Shown in pieces: positions 23,489 through 33,825 of a stretch of DNA of 64,000 nucleotides. Source of the DNA: JBIKIW01 sp044361365 (GTDB lineage Bacteria; Patescibacteriota; JACMRA01); assembly GCA_044361365.1 (NCBI GenBank), contig JBIKIW010000001.1, positions 12,545 through 76,544 of the forward strand, read 5' to 3'. Position 1 is the stretch's first letter, and the number at the start of each line of letters is the position of its first letter. Under the pieces are notes generated by a model. It was not told the DNA's origin. It searched no databases and saw nothing but the letters and a program-made list of their open reading frames with translations. A program made the position numbers and the translations under genes.

Positions 23489-25306
23489 TTATTCTAATTC
23501 AAACATTGACTCAACTTCAGACTCCCACTCATCATGTATATTTTTAGCTACAGGTGATGGAATTTGATCTTTATAAACTGGCACATTTGGATTAGAAAAA
23601 CCTTCTGGAATTTGCTTATAAACTTCATAAAAAATCTTTTTCCCTGCAACCAAATTCAAATTATTTTCAGGTTCATCTTGAGTAATTTTTGGAGGTGGGG
23701 TTGGAGTGTCAAAATCTTGAATTTCGTACGATTCTTTAGGTGGTTCTTCGTAGCTAATATCTTGAAAATTTTCTGGTTCAAATTTTGGATTTGGAGCTGT
23801 TGATTTTGCCCGAATTATATTTTCAATTTGAGGTGCAAATTTTAATTCAGAAGTTAAAAATTCTTTCAAAAAGTTTTGCAAAGTTGTCGACTTTAATTGG
23901 CTCAAAAAAAGATTGGTTGTGACACTAAAAATTGCCTTGTTATTTTCTACACTTTCTAACCTCAAATCGTGACCCAACATTTTTAAAATCGTAGGTGCGT
24001 TCGAAGCCTTCAACATCTTAGAAAAAAGTGAATTTGAGTTTGTATTTAAATCACTTTCTAGGTTGGAATTTTGAGTAAGCAATTCCCCTTTTGAAAGGGG
24101 TGGCACCGAAGGTGACGGGGCATGTTTGCCACTTTCAGATTCAACTAAATCAACTTTTTTTATGCTCGATAAATTTTCTTTTGATTCACTTTCATGCTTG
24201 GAACCTGGAGTCAATAATTCCCCTTTTTCAAAAGGGTTGGCAGCGATAGCTGACGGGGTATGTTTGTCGTTTTGAGAATAAGCAAAATCAACTTTTCTTA
24301 CCTCTGAATTTACTACAGTAGATCTGTTCTCAACTGGCTTTTTTTTTACACTAACCATTCCTTCTTTCTGATTCAAATTTGCCTGCAAAAGTGCAATTGT
24401 TTGAGCTATCGAAGTCACTGGTAATTTCCAACTTAAAACCTCAGCCGTAGTCGGAACCAGGCTACCATAATCTGAATTTCCAGACAAAGTTTGGTCTAAT
24501 AAAAATTCTAAAAATTGTCCCAAAAAAGTTTCCGCATCAAAGTTAATTTGAGTTAGTTTTTGTAAAAAGTTTTTATCTAAATTTTGACTTACAATTTTAT
24601 CTGCAATTTCTACCAAAAAAGTTTCTGGAATTACACCCAAAATCTCAGCAGTTTTTTCAACCGAAAATTCATCCAAATTATAACTAGAAACTGTCTCCAT
24701 GAGGTTGATTGCATCGCGTTGACTTCCTTCAGCTCTTTTAGCAATCAGCTCCAAACTTTCTGTGTCAATTTTCAAAGTTTCAGCCTTAGCTATGAATTGT
24801 AATCTACCTACAATATTTTGAATTGTATGAGACGAAAGTGGAAGCTTGGTAAGCCTAGAAAGTACAGTAGGTAAAAGCTTTTCGGGATTGGTGGTGGCAA
24901 GCAAAAATACTACATGTTTTGGTGGCTCTTCTAGGGTTTTGAGTAATGCACTCATGGCACTTTTGGACAGCATGTGTACCTCGTCGATGATATAGATTTT
25001 GTACTTACCCGAAAGTGCTGGGGTGCTGGCGTTTTCAATAAGTTGTCTGATGTTATCAATCCCGGTATTTGAGGCTGCATCTAGCTCGATAATATCAATT
25101 TTGGCTTCAGGGTAAGTTTCTACCTGGTTCAAAAGATTCGCAAAAATCCTGGCTAGTGTGGTTTTTCCAACTCCTCGTGAACCCGAAAAAAGATAGGCTT
25201 GTTTGATCAAATTTTTGGCGATTGCATTTTGCAAAACTGATTTTACTAACTCCTGACCAACCACATCTTCAAAAGACTGGGGGCGATACTTGTTGTACCA
25301 TGACAT
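23489..25306 (-). CDS. dnaX: DNA polymerase III gamma/tau subunit
   Basis: About 605 residues from MSWYNKYRPQSF at 25306; the frame opens 12 codons earlier, but this is the conserved start. It is the clamp-loader ATPase. Walker A is LFSGSRGVGKTTLARIF near residue 47, Walker B IYIIDEVHMLSK, the SRC-like sensor LLATTNPEKLLPTVLSR. The four-Cys zinc module that normally follows Walker A is missing: LLN passes to IIELDAASNTG through about 11 residues. The C-terminal half is a low-complexity linker with two repeat-derived blocks (HTPSAIAANPFEKGELL and HAPSPSVPPLSKGELL) and then a smaller folded domain resembling a tau-type tail. Confidence 0.95.
   Translation of the reverse strand: MSWYNKYRPQSFEDVVGQELVKSVLQNAIAKNLIKQAYLFSGSRGVGKTTLARIFANLLNQVETYPEAKIDIIELDAASNTGIDNIRQLIENASTPALSGKYKIYIIDEVHMLSKSAMSALLKTLEEPPKHVVFLLATTNPEKLLPTVLSRLTKLPLSSHTIQNIVGRLQFIAKAETLKIDTESLELIAKRAEGSQRDAINLMETVSSYNLDEFSVEKTAEILGVIPETFLVEIADKIVSQNLDKNFLQKLTQINFDAETFLGQFLEFLLDQTLSGNSDYGSLVPTTAEVLSWKLPVTSIAQTIALLQANLNQKEGMVSVKKKPVENRSTVVNSEVRKVDFAYSQNDKHTPSAIAANPFEKGELLTPGSKHESESKENLSSIKKVDLVESESGKHAPSPSVPPLSKGELLTQNSNLESDLNTNSNSLFSKMLKASNAPTILKMLGHDLRLESVENNKAIFSVTTNLFLSQLKSTTLQNFLKEFLTSELKFAPQIENIIRAKSTAPNPKFEPENFQDISYEEPPKESYEIQDFDTPTPPPKITQDEPENNLNLVAGKKIFYEVYKQIPEGFSNPNVPVYKDQIPSPVAKNIHDEWESEVESMFELE
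24081..24130 (-). repeat. In-frame palindromic element copy 1, dnaX
   Basis: Blocks on the plus strand: AATTCCCC, TTTTGAAA, GGGG, TGGCACC-GAA-GGTGACGGGG, CATGTTTG. Two small hairpins are visible (CCCCTTT/AAAGGGG and CACC/GGTG). It is translated as HAPSPSVPPLSKGEL in the linker of DnaX. Confidence 0.75.
24216..24267 (-). repeat. In-frame palindromic element copy 2, dnaX
   Basis: Same block order as copy 1: AATTCCCC, TTTTTCAAAA, GGG, TTGGCAGC-GATA-GCTGACGGGG, TATGTTTG, translated as HTPSAIAANPFEKGEL. Flanking residues (KVD before KH, and LL-T-S-ES after) also match copy 1, so the pair probably arose by duplication of about 135 bases. Confidence 0.75.
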
Positions 25307-25427
25307 ATACTTATTTCTTGGGTTAAAAATAACTTTAGTCAAAAATCAAAATTTATAATTCAACATTTATAATTCACAAATAACTCACCTTTGACATAAA
25401 ATCACCCTACGGCTATGGTTAAAATCT

Positions 25428-25915
25428 GGGGATGACCTAGTTTTGACAGTTGGATATTGGCTAAAACATACTAGATAGTTTTGCTTATTTTTTCTATAAA
25501 AACGAGTAGCACTTTTAAATGCAAACAATTCAACTTCTGCCTTTGAGAAAATCGGAGGACGTATCGCACAAGCTTTAGGTCTCGAGATCACTCAGGGCGT
25601 ACCCCAAACAGCAATCGCCTAGTTTAGTTGCCACTTATTGGCAGAATATCCCTCCGGATAAAATCTAAACATGGGGTACACAATTACTTTTATATTGGAT
25701 TTGGCGTAAGAGTAAATTGTAGAAAAACAACACAAATTCCTTGGTTAAGTTGTTAGCGGGCTAACCGAGTACAATGCTAACAGTGTGCTTAAAACTTTTT
25801 TGATTTGGTTTGAGATCACACTTAAAACAATTAAATCAAATATGCGTCTAGTTTGAAAAAGTGTTTTAGACCCAAATCCAATTGGACGGGGGTGCAACTC
25901 CCCCCATCTCCACCA
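25428..25915 (+). ncRNA. ssrA: Transfer-messenger RNA with an unusually long tag
   Basis: The ends fold as in tmRNA: 5' GGGGATGA pairs with 3' CATCTCC, followed by encoded ACCA, and the T-arm is GACGGGGG/CTCCCCCC with TGCAAC-like loop just before. The tag frame begins at GCA AAC (25521), reads ANNSTSAFEK, and stays open for 33 codons to VPQTAIA and TAG at 25620. The ending in small hydrophobic residues and Ala suits protease recognition. Length about 488 nt is above the usual 350-400. Pseudoknot regions follow the tag. It rescues stalled ribosomes. Confidence 0.92.
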
Positions 25916-25944
25916 AGAGAAAAATAATAATTAAATGATTTAAA

Positions 25945-26415
25945 ATGCCTGAAACTTCAAAAGTATCGATGGATTTACTACTATACCTTTACGGTTTATA
26001 CAAAACGAACTTAACACTATTTAAAAAAATAGACTTATTTTTTGACCCACCTGCAAAACTTATGAATACAACTTACAGTGGTGGCGAAGAATCTGATCAG
26101 TTAAAAGAAGATTTCTTAAAAGTGTGTCAAACAGCTGATGAAATGAGAAGATCCTTAGATTTTCTTGAAAACGAAGGTTTTATTAGCTATAATAATTGTA
26201 AGTATGATGAGTGGAGTGTAGAGTATAAAGAGTTTAATCTTCACTCTTCGGGAATCAAAATAATCGAAGGTATTAATGACAAGAATCATAGAAAAAGTTT
26301 TTCAGATAAATTCCATATTACCATAAATGTTAATTTAGAAAGTCTTATAAAAAATGAACTAGGAGGTCTAAATTTAAGTTTGCTGAATTTAAAAGATTTA
26401 CTCGGAATGCTCTGA
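25945..26415 (+). CDS. Hypothetical protein with winged-helix-like pattern
   Basis: 156 residues. SLDFLENEGFISYNN and YKEFNLHSSGIKIIEGI look like the recognition end and wing of a small DNA-binding fold, and the C terminus is Leu-rich and amphipathic (LNLSLLNLKDLLGML), perhaps for dimerisation. No family recognised. It starts 30 bases after tmRNA; the stop is TGA. Confidence 0.6.
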   Translation: MPETSKVSMDLLLYLYGLYKTNLTLFKKIDLFFDPPAKLMNTTYSGGEESDQLKEDFLKVCQTADEMRRSLDFLENEGFISYNNCKYDEWSVEYKEFNLHSSGIKIIEGINDKNHRKSFSDKFHITINVNLESLIKNELGGLNLSLLNLKDLLGML

Positions 26416-26535
26416 AATTCTTAAACTGAGAAATAACTTAATTAGTACAACAATACCAAATTTAACCGAGGAAATATTAGGTCTTGAAAGGTTTAGTTAG
26501 GTTAATTAGATCGAATTTACTCTGTTTGAATATAT

Positions 26536-26808
26536 TTAAAACCAGAATTTCTTCATTTGAACTAAGAAATTTTTATCTATTTCTACATCGCTATTTGCAA
26601 TAACTGAATCAATTCCACAATTAGGACAAATAGCTGTTTTACATTCGTGTTTTGCTTCGTTAACCCATTCGCTAATCGTATTTGGGTGATAAATTTCTAA
26701 ACAATAAAAACAACCACAACTATCAGATTTTGCTAGACTTGGTTTATTACAAATACAGAAATCGTGGTACTTTTGCAGTTCTTCTTTGGATAGAATTTCG
26801 TTTTTCAT
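26536..26808 (-). CDS. Small zinc-binding cytoplasmic protein
   Basis: 90 residues with three Cys pairs: FCICNK, CGCFYCLEIYHP and ICPNCGIDSVI, plus His in KHEC. The ending FLVQMKKFWF and the CPNCGIDSVI core match a widespread family of small cytoplasmic proteins of unknown role. Zinc binding is inferred from Cys spacing. Confidence 0.8.
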   Translation of the reverse strand: MKNEILSKEELQKYHDFCICNKPSLAKSDSCGCFYCLEIYHPNTISEWVNEAKHECKTAICPNCGIDSVIANSDVEIDKNFLVQMKKFWF

Positions 26809-26967
26809 AAGTATGAATTATCTTTTTATAACTTATTTACTTTAAATGCAAATTTATCAACTCAAATTTTACTCCACTCTACCCCAATTTGACCACCTAT
26901 TTAAAACTCAAACTACAACATCAGCTCATCCCTTTACAGTCCACAACAATCCAACTAAAAACACACT

Positions 26968-27561
26968 ATGACAAAAAACACACCAAATCCAAAAGTTGAT
27001 TTTTATTTTACTAAAGCCAAAAAATGGCAAGTGGAGTTAGAAAAATTGCGAAAAATTGTCCTTGATTGTGGACTAAGCGAAGAATTGAAATGGGGTGTTC
27101 CTTGTTATACTTTTGAGGGAAATAATATAGTTTTGATACATACATTTAAAGAGTACTGTGCAGTTTTGTTTTTTAAGGGAGTTTTGTTAAAAGATATCAG
27201 TCATATTCTAATCCAACAAACTGAAAACGTGCAGTCAGCTCGCCAAATACGATTTATAAATATTGAAGAAGTGGTTGAAAAGGAAGAGGTTATAAAAGCC
27301 TATATTGATGAAGCCATAGAAGTAGAAAAATCATGGTTGACGGTGAATTTTAAAAAGCCTGCGGAGTTCACATTTCCTGAAGAATTTCAAAACAAATTAA
27401 ACGAAATTCCTACCCTAAAAACTGCTTTTGAGAAATTGACTCCAGGACGACAAAGAGCATATATTCTATATTTCTCCGCACCCAAACAATCCAAAACCAG
27501 AATCTCTCGAGTTGAAAAATACATCGACCGAATTTTGGACGGATTCGGAATAGACGATTAG
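26968..27561 (+). CDS. YdeI-family protein (DUF1801-like)
   Basis: 197 residues. LRKIVLDCGLSEELKWGVPCYTFEG with its GVPCY motif (written here as two parts: LRKIVLDCGL and KWGVPCYTF) and the C-terminal block FEKLTPGRQRAYILYFSAPK-QSKTR-are typical of YdeI/OmdA proteins, linked in other bacteria to resistance against cationic peptides. The Arg/Lys-rich ending SKTRISRVEKYIDRIL is also conserved. Biochemical function unknown. Confidence 0.82.
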   Translation: MTKNTPNPKVDFYFTKAKKWQVELEKLRKIVLDCGLSEELKWGVPCYTFEGNNIVLIHTFKEYCAVLFFKGVLLKDISHILIQQTENVQSARQIRFINIEEVVEKEEVIKAYIDEAIEVEKSWLTVNFKKPAEFTFPEEFQNKLNEIPTLKTAFEKLTPGRQRAYILYFSAPKQSKTRISRVEKYIDRILDGFGIDD

Positions 27562-27566
27562 ACAAA

Positions 27567-28598
27567 CTAAACCACCCCCGTCAACCTCCTAACAATTTCC
27601 TCCTCACTAGGTAAAAACTTGGCGATATTTTCTGGGAGATCTGAGAAATTTTTGTATTGATTATAGGTTGCTACTCCAACGGGTTGATTTTGAGCTTCAA
27701 GTAAATACTCTACCACTGTTCTGTCTTTATCTTTGCAAACTAAAATCCCAATTGTAGGGTTGTGTTCTGGTTTTTTGATAGTTTGGTTTGTGGCTAACAA
27801 ATACATCTGCAATTGACCTAAATCTTTTGGATCAAATTCTCTAGCCTTTAGTTCAAAAACTACATAACAATTTAGCGTCAGATTAAAAAACATTAAATCC
27901 ACAAAGTATTCTTTTTCCCTATATTCTAGCCTAAACTGCCTGCCCACAAAAGCAAAACTTCCACCCATTTCTGACAAAAACCTCACAATATTAGTCACAA
28001 TGCTACTTTCTAATTCTTGCTCCTCAAATGGACTATCGGGGTTTATCAGTTCCACATTGTAGTCATCTACAAATTCCCAGGCAACTCTACTTTTCAAATC
28101 TTCAGAAATTGTGCTGCCAAAGTTATTTTGTGTAAGCAATTGTTTTTGATAAAAGTTTTGCTGAATTTTGTCTTTTAGATCAAGTTTTGACCAACCCATT
28201 TGTGCGGTCTTTTTGAGGTAAAATTCTCTTTCCAAATCATCTTTACACTTTTCAATAATCATACAATTTTGCACCCAGCCAATTTCTGCCACTAGCGGTG
28301 TCAGTTTTGCATTTTTTGAATAAACTTCATACAAAGACTTCATTCTCCATATATTTCTAGCTGAAAATCCTTTTGTTCCTGCAAATTCAAATTGTAAGTC
28401 TTTGGCTAATTTTTCGACCGTGCTATTACCCCAACATTCCAGCTCAATTTTCTCAGAAATAGTTTTGCCAATATTCCAGTACAGCTCCACAGTTTGCCTC
28501 GAAACGGATTTTAGCATGCTGTACCTAGCAAGTCTTATGTTTTCAACAAGTTGCTTTAGGGTTTGAGAATATTCGGTTGATAATTGGCTTTTGGTCAT
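27567..28598 (-). CDS. DUF1016 (YhcG-type) PDDEXK nuclease protein
   Basis: 343 residues. The N-terminal part (about 15-165) is the DUF1016 helical domain, with YWNIGKTISEKIE and GFSARNIWRMKSLYEVY. The C-terminal part is a PD-(D/E)xK nuclease: YFVDLMFFNLTLNCYVVFELK gives the D...ExK core (VDLMFF and VFELK), followed by LGQLQMYL and IGILVCKDKDRTVVEYL. Often found in restriction or mobile-element neighbourhoods; a role in DNA repair or defence is inferred. Confidence 0.88.
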   Translation of the reverse strand: MTKSQLSTEYSQTLKQLVENIRLARYSMLKSVSRQTVELYWNIGKTISEKIELECWGNSTVEKLAKDLQFEFAGTKGFSARNIWRMKSLYEVYSKNAKLTPLVAEIGWVQNCMIIEKCKDDLEREFYLKKTAQMGWSKLDLKDKIQQNFYQKQLLTQNNFGSTISEDLKSRVAWEFVDDYNVELINPDSPFEEQELESSIVTNIVRFLSEMGGSFAFVGRQFRLEYREKEYFVDLMFFNLTLNCYVVFELKAREFDPKDLGQLQMYLLATNQTIKKPEHNPTIGILVCKDKDRTVVEYLLEAQNQPVGVATYNQYKNFSDLPENIAKFLPSEEEIVRRLTGVV

Positions 28599-28748
28599 CA
28601 GTTAAATTTAAAAAATAGTTTCTACTAAAGATCAAGCGTGTTCAATTGTTTTTGCAAATAACGGTCAAAATGAGTATTAATTTGGTCAGTATGTTTATTT
28701 TGGATAAATAAAAAATGATGTGTATTCGAAACAATCAGACTCTAAATT

Positions 28749-29099
28749 CTACCCCAAAACCTCTCCCCATTCCCCAATTTCAAACCCTCGAAGCACAACC
28801 TCCCCTTCTTTTTCAACCATCGGTCGTTTAATGGAATTAGGAGTTTTTAGCATAAATTCAATAGCTGATTTGGTATCCACAACTAAATTTTTGTCTGATT
28901 CTAGGGCTTTTCGCCACATCATTCCTTGTCGGTTCAAAACCTGTTCCCAGCCAAATTTATCACACCAAGACTGCAAATGAGTTGCGTCAATTCCTAATTT
29001 TTTATAGTCGTGGAAATTATAATTTATTTCGTTAGATTCCAGCCAATTTCTAGCTTTTTTTACAGTAGAACAGTTTGTAATTCCATAGACAGTAAGCAT
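28749..29099 (-). CDS. ArsC/Spx-family thioredoxin-fold protein
   Basis: About 116 residues from the ATG at 29099 (MLTVYGITNCSTVKKARNWL); an earlier ATG at 29135 adds 12 weak residues. The N-terminal CSTV replaces the CxxC of Spx or Cx5R-type site of ArsC; YffB-like members have the same single Cys. DYKKLGID, VLNRQGMMWRKA, and SIKRPMVEKEGEVVLRGF complete the family pattern. Whether it reduces arsenate, binds RNA polymerase or uses glutathione cannot be told. Confidence 0.85.
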   Translation of the reverse strand: MLTVYGITNCSTVKKARNWLESNEINYNFHDYKKLGIDATHLQSWCDKFGWEQVLNRQGMMWRKALESDKNLVVDTKSAIEFMLKTPNSIKRPMVEKEGEVVLRGFEIGEWGEVLG

Positions 29100-29220
29100 A
29101 TTTTTGAATTTCTCCAGCAAGTTTGGGTTTGTCAAAAGCTATCTTCAGAAAAGATCTGCACAATTTTTTGTGTTTTGCGGTAGAAATTTCAACTCTTGAT
29201 TAGTCGTTTTCCCCTTTGTA

Positions 29221-31203
<1,983 letters not shown>

Positions 31204-31211
31204 ACAAAATT

Positions 31212-31925
31212 ATGCTTGATATTGCCGTTTTTGAAGAACAAATTGGATATGTTTTTACAGACAAAGTTTTATTAAAAATTGCCCTTACTCATAGATCTTA
31301 TTTACACGAAAAAGAAAAAGACCCTGATATAACTAACCACAATGAAAGGTTGGAATTTTTGGGCGATGCAGTTTTGGAACTGATTGTTACAGAGTTTTTG
31401 TATTCAGATTTTCCTGGTTCAGAAGAAGGTTATCTTACTTCTTTGCGGGCTGCCTTGGTGAATTATCGAAACTTAGGCGGAATTGGTAAAAAATTAGAGT
31501 TAGAGAAAAAAATGCTACTAGGAAGGAGTGAAAAAAGCGATCCGTCAGCAGATAAAATAGTCTTGGTTGCTAACGCCATGGAAGCACTTCTTGGGGCAAT
31601 TCACCTAGATGGTGGCTATGAACCAGCCAAAAAATTCGTGCAAAAGTTTATTTTGGTTGAAATAGATAATATCATTGCCACCAAAATTTACCGTGACAGC
31701 AAAACTGAATTCCAAGAACTAGTTCAAAGAAAATTAAAAGTTACCCCTCGCTACAAAATCATCGAAAGCCACGGTAAAGATCATGAAAAAATGTTTATTT
31801 CTGGGGTTTTTTTGGATGATAAAATGATCGCTCAAGGGATGGGTAAATCTAAACAAGAGGCAGAAACTATGGCAGCAGAAGAAGCACTGAAAGAAATGGC
31901 TGAAGAATTAGAAGAGGTTCTTTAA
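31212..31925 (+). CDS. rnc: Ribonuclease III
   Basis: 237 residues. The signature ERLEFLGDAVLELIV (about 45-59) holds the catalytic Glu and Asp; the second acidic site is in NAMEALLGAIHLDGG. The C-terminal double-stranded RNA-binding domain spans about 160-232 (FQELVQRKLKVTPRYKI to GKSKQEAETMAAEEAL). It processes rRNA precursors and structured RNAs. It lies 8 bases after gyrB. Confidence 0.97.
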   Translation: MLDIAVFEEQIGYVFTDKVLLKIALTHRSYLHEKEKDPDITNHNERLEFLGDAVLELIVTEFLYSDFPGSEEGYLTSLRAALVNYRNLGGIGKKLELEKKMLLGRSEKSDPSADKIVLVANAMEALLGAIHLDGGYEPAKKFVQKFILVEIDNIIATKIYRDSKTEFQELVQRKLKVTPRYKIIESHGKDHEKMFISGVFLDDKMIAQGMGKSKQEAETMAAEEALKEMAEELEEVL

Positions 31926-31947
31926 ATTCACTTGGTAAGTTATTGAT

Positions 31948-33711
31948 TTAAGCAATTTCTAGTTTAGATTTATGTCTGTGCCTGCCAAGATCATCATCAC
32001 AAAAGCCTAGATGAAAAAGAGCATCTTTAGTTTTATCAAAAACCTTCCCATCAGAATACATTTTTTTAAAAAAGGAGCTCTGTCTTAAAACTACTTCTAC
32101 ATCTTTGCCAGCGGAACTTATTAAAACATTTTTTCCAACTGCACGAAAATTGGTTACAATTTCTTCCAAGGCATCAAGACCATCAATATCAACATAAAAC
32201 AAATCTCGCATTCTTAAAATCACAGCCTCCAAACCAGGCATAGCTTTTATTTTTTCTAAATTTTCTTGATGAGCTTGGGTGTCTAAATAGACCATTACAC
32301 CTTCAATACTATAGACCACTGTATCTACATCGCATTTAGGCATAAAAAGTGAATGCCCATGTTCGTATTCCACAACTTTTTTATTGGAGTTAAAAGTAAT
32401 TTCGAATTCACCACGACTAAGCTTATCTACAAACATCAAAAGACTTACTACCACGCCAAGTAAAATCCCATATGAGGCATCTTCAGCAATTGTTATGCCA
32501 GCAACTAAAAGACTAACTATCAAACTTCCTGTTTCTTTTTTCCAGAAACGTTCAAATTTTTCTATTTCAATCAATCCTAGGGCAGTATTAAAAAGTATTG
32601 CTGCAATCGCTGCCATTGGAATATACTGAAAAAATGGTAGGAAAATAATAGCCAAAAAACCTGTAAAAATAGCCGCTAATCCGGCAGAAAGCTTTCCTTT
32701 TGCTCCAGTTTTTATATTTAATCCGGTTCTAATAAAAACTCCGGTAGCAGGTAGTCCACCAAAAAAACCAGATGCAATATTCGCTAAAGCTAAACCTAGA
32801 ACTTCTTTACGAACATTAGTTTTAGTTTTAGTTGTTTTATCTGCTATTCGGGCTGAGATTAGAGTTTCTAAAATAGCTATAGCTGCCACAACTATAGCTG
32901 TACTAATAAGCCTAGAATTAAAAGAATTGTCGTTTTGAATTAAATTAAGAATTTTTGAATAATCTGGAAAATTCCATATAGCTGGCTTTATTTGTCCAAA
33001 TTTGTTGATTAGCGTTATTGGTTTTACCCCAAAATTAAAACTTGTAGTTATCCAGCCTAGAGCTATGCCGATAATTGAAACTATAATAGCTCCTGGGATT
33101 TTGAACTGAATTTTTTTTAGGTAAATTAAAATCGCTAAGGAAATAAAAAATATCGCCAAAGAGGTTGGTTGCCAAGTATCAATTTTATCAAAAGAAGCGA
33201 CTAGTTTTTCAAAAAAGTGATTTTCTGAGTGCACACCTTGAAGACCAAGAGCATCGTTTATCTGTCCAAAAGCAATTAAAATAGCTACCCCTGCGGCAAA
33301 TCCGTACATCACTGAACTTGGTATATAGATCAAATATTTATCTAATCTCAACATCCAAATAATAAGCGTAACTAAACCAGTTGTCATTGCAAGTAGGGGT
33401 AGTGCAAAAACCAACTCTTGACCATTAAAGTTGGCAAATGCAAAAAGTATTGTAGTTAAAGCTCCAGCAGCTCCAATGATATTATATTTACTACCACCAA
33501 ATATAGCAGCTATCAAACCTGCCCAAACTCCAGTTATTACACCTGGTATCGGTCCAGCCCCGGAAGCGATTGAAAGTGCAATTCCAAGAGGTAAAGATAC
33601 AAGAGCAACTGTAAGTCCAGCCGCCCAGTTTTGACTTAAATTAAATAAGATATTTTTTCCAAAGTTATTATTTTCCAAGTTTGTATCTTTTTCAGACACT
33701 AAATCAATCAT
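31948..33711 (-). CDS. SulP-family anion permease with STAS domain
   Basis: 587 residues. NLSQNWAAGLTVALVSLPLG and the following hydrophobic stretches give about 12 membrane segments (35-435) of the SLC26/SulP fold. The C-terminal STAS domain (about 455-560) includes GLEAVILRMRDLFYVDIDGL. Transported ion could be sulfate or bicarbonate. Long charged N terminus (MIDLVSEKDTNLENN). A TTGACA promoter lies upstream on the minus strand. Confidence 0.92.
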   Translation of the reverse strand: MIDLVSEKDTNLENNNFGKNILFNLSQNWAAGLTVALVSLPLGIALSIASGAGPIPGVITGVWAGLIAAIFGGSKYNIIGAAGALTTILFAFANFNGQELVFALPLLAMTTGLVTLIIWMLRLDKYLIYIPSSVMYGFAAGVAILIAFGQINDALGLQGVHSENHFFEKLVASFDKIDTWQPTSLAIFFISLAILIYLKKIQFKIPGAIIVSIIGIALGWITTSFNFGVKPITLINKFGQIKPAIWNFPDYSKILNLIQNDNSFNSRLISTAIVVAAIAILETLISARIADKTTKTKTNVRKEVLGLALANIASGFFGGLPATGVFIRTGLNIKTGAKGKLSAGLAAIFTGFLAIIFLPFFQYIPMAAIAAILFNTALGLIEIEKFERFWKKETGSLIVSLLVAGITIAEDASYGILLGVVVSLLMFVDKLSRGEFEITFNSNKKVVEYEHGHSLFMPKCDVDTVVYSIEGVMVYLDTQAHQENLEKIKAMPGLEAVILRMRDLFYVDIDGLDALEEIVTNFRAVGKNVLISSAGKDVEVVLRQSSFFKKMYSDGKVFDKTKDALFHLGFCDDDLGRHRHKSKLEIA

Positions 33712-33746
33712 AGTAATTAATATCAGGGTAAAAATGTATAATTAAA

Positions 33747-33776
33747 AACATATTAATCTTAAAGCCCTCTTGTCAA
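33747..33776 (-). promoter_or_regulatory. Promoter of the SulP gene
   Basis: Minus strand TTGACA (33771-33776), 18 bases, TATGTT (33747-33752), 36 bases before the ATG. It lies in the short divergent gap with the mannosyltransferase gene. Confidence 0.55.
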
Positions 33777-33825
33777 GATTTTAAGCCTAGACACAAAGTA
33801 AAAAACTCTATTAATTAAAATTATT

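Noticed and set aside
25385..25591. 68-codon frame on the minus strand
   Set aside because: It lies antisense to the tmRNA gene and has no protein-like features.
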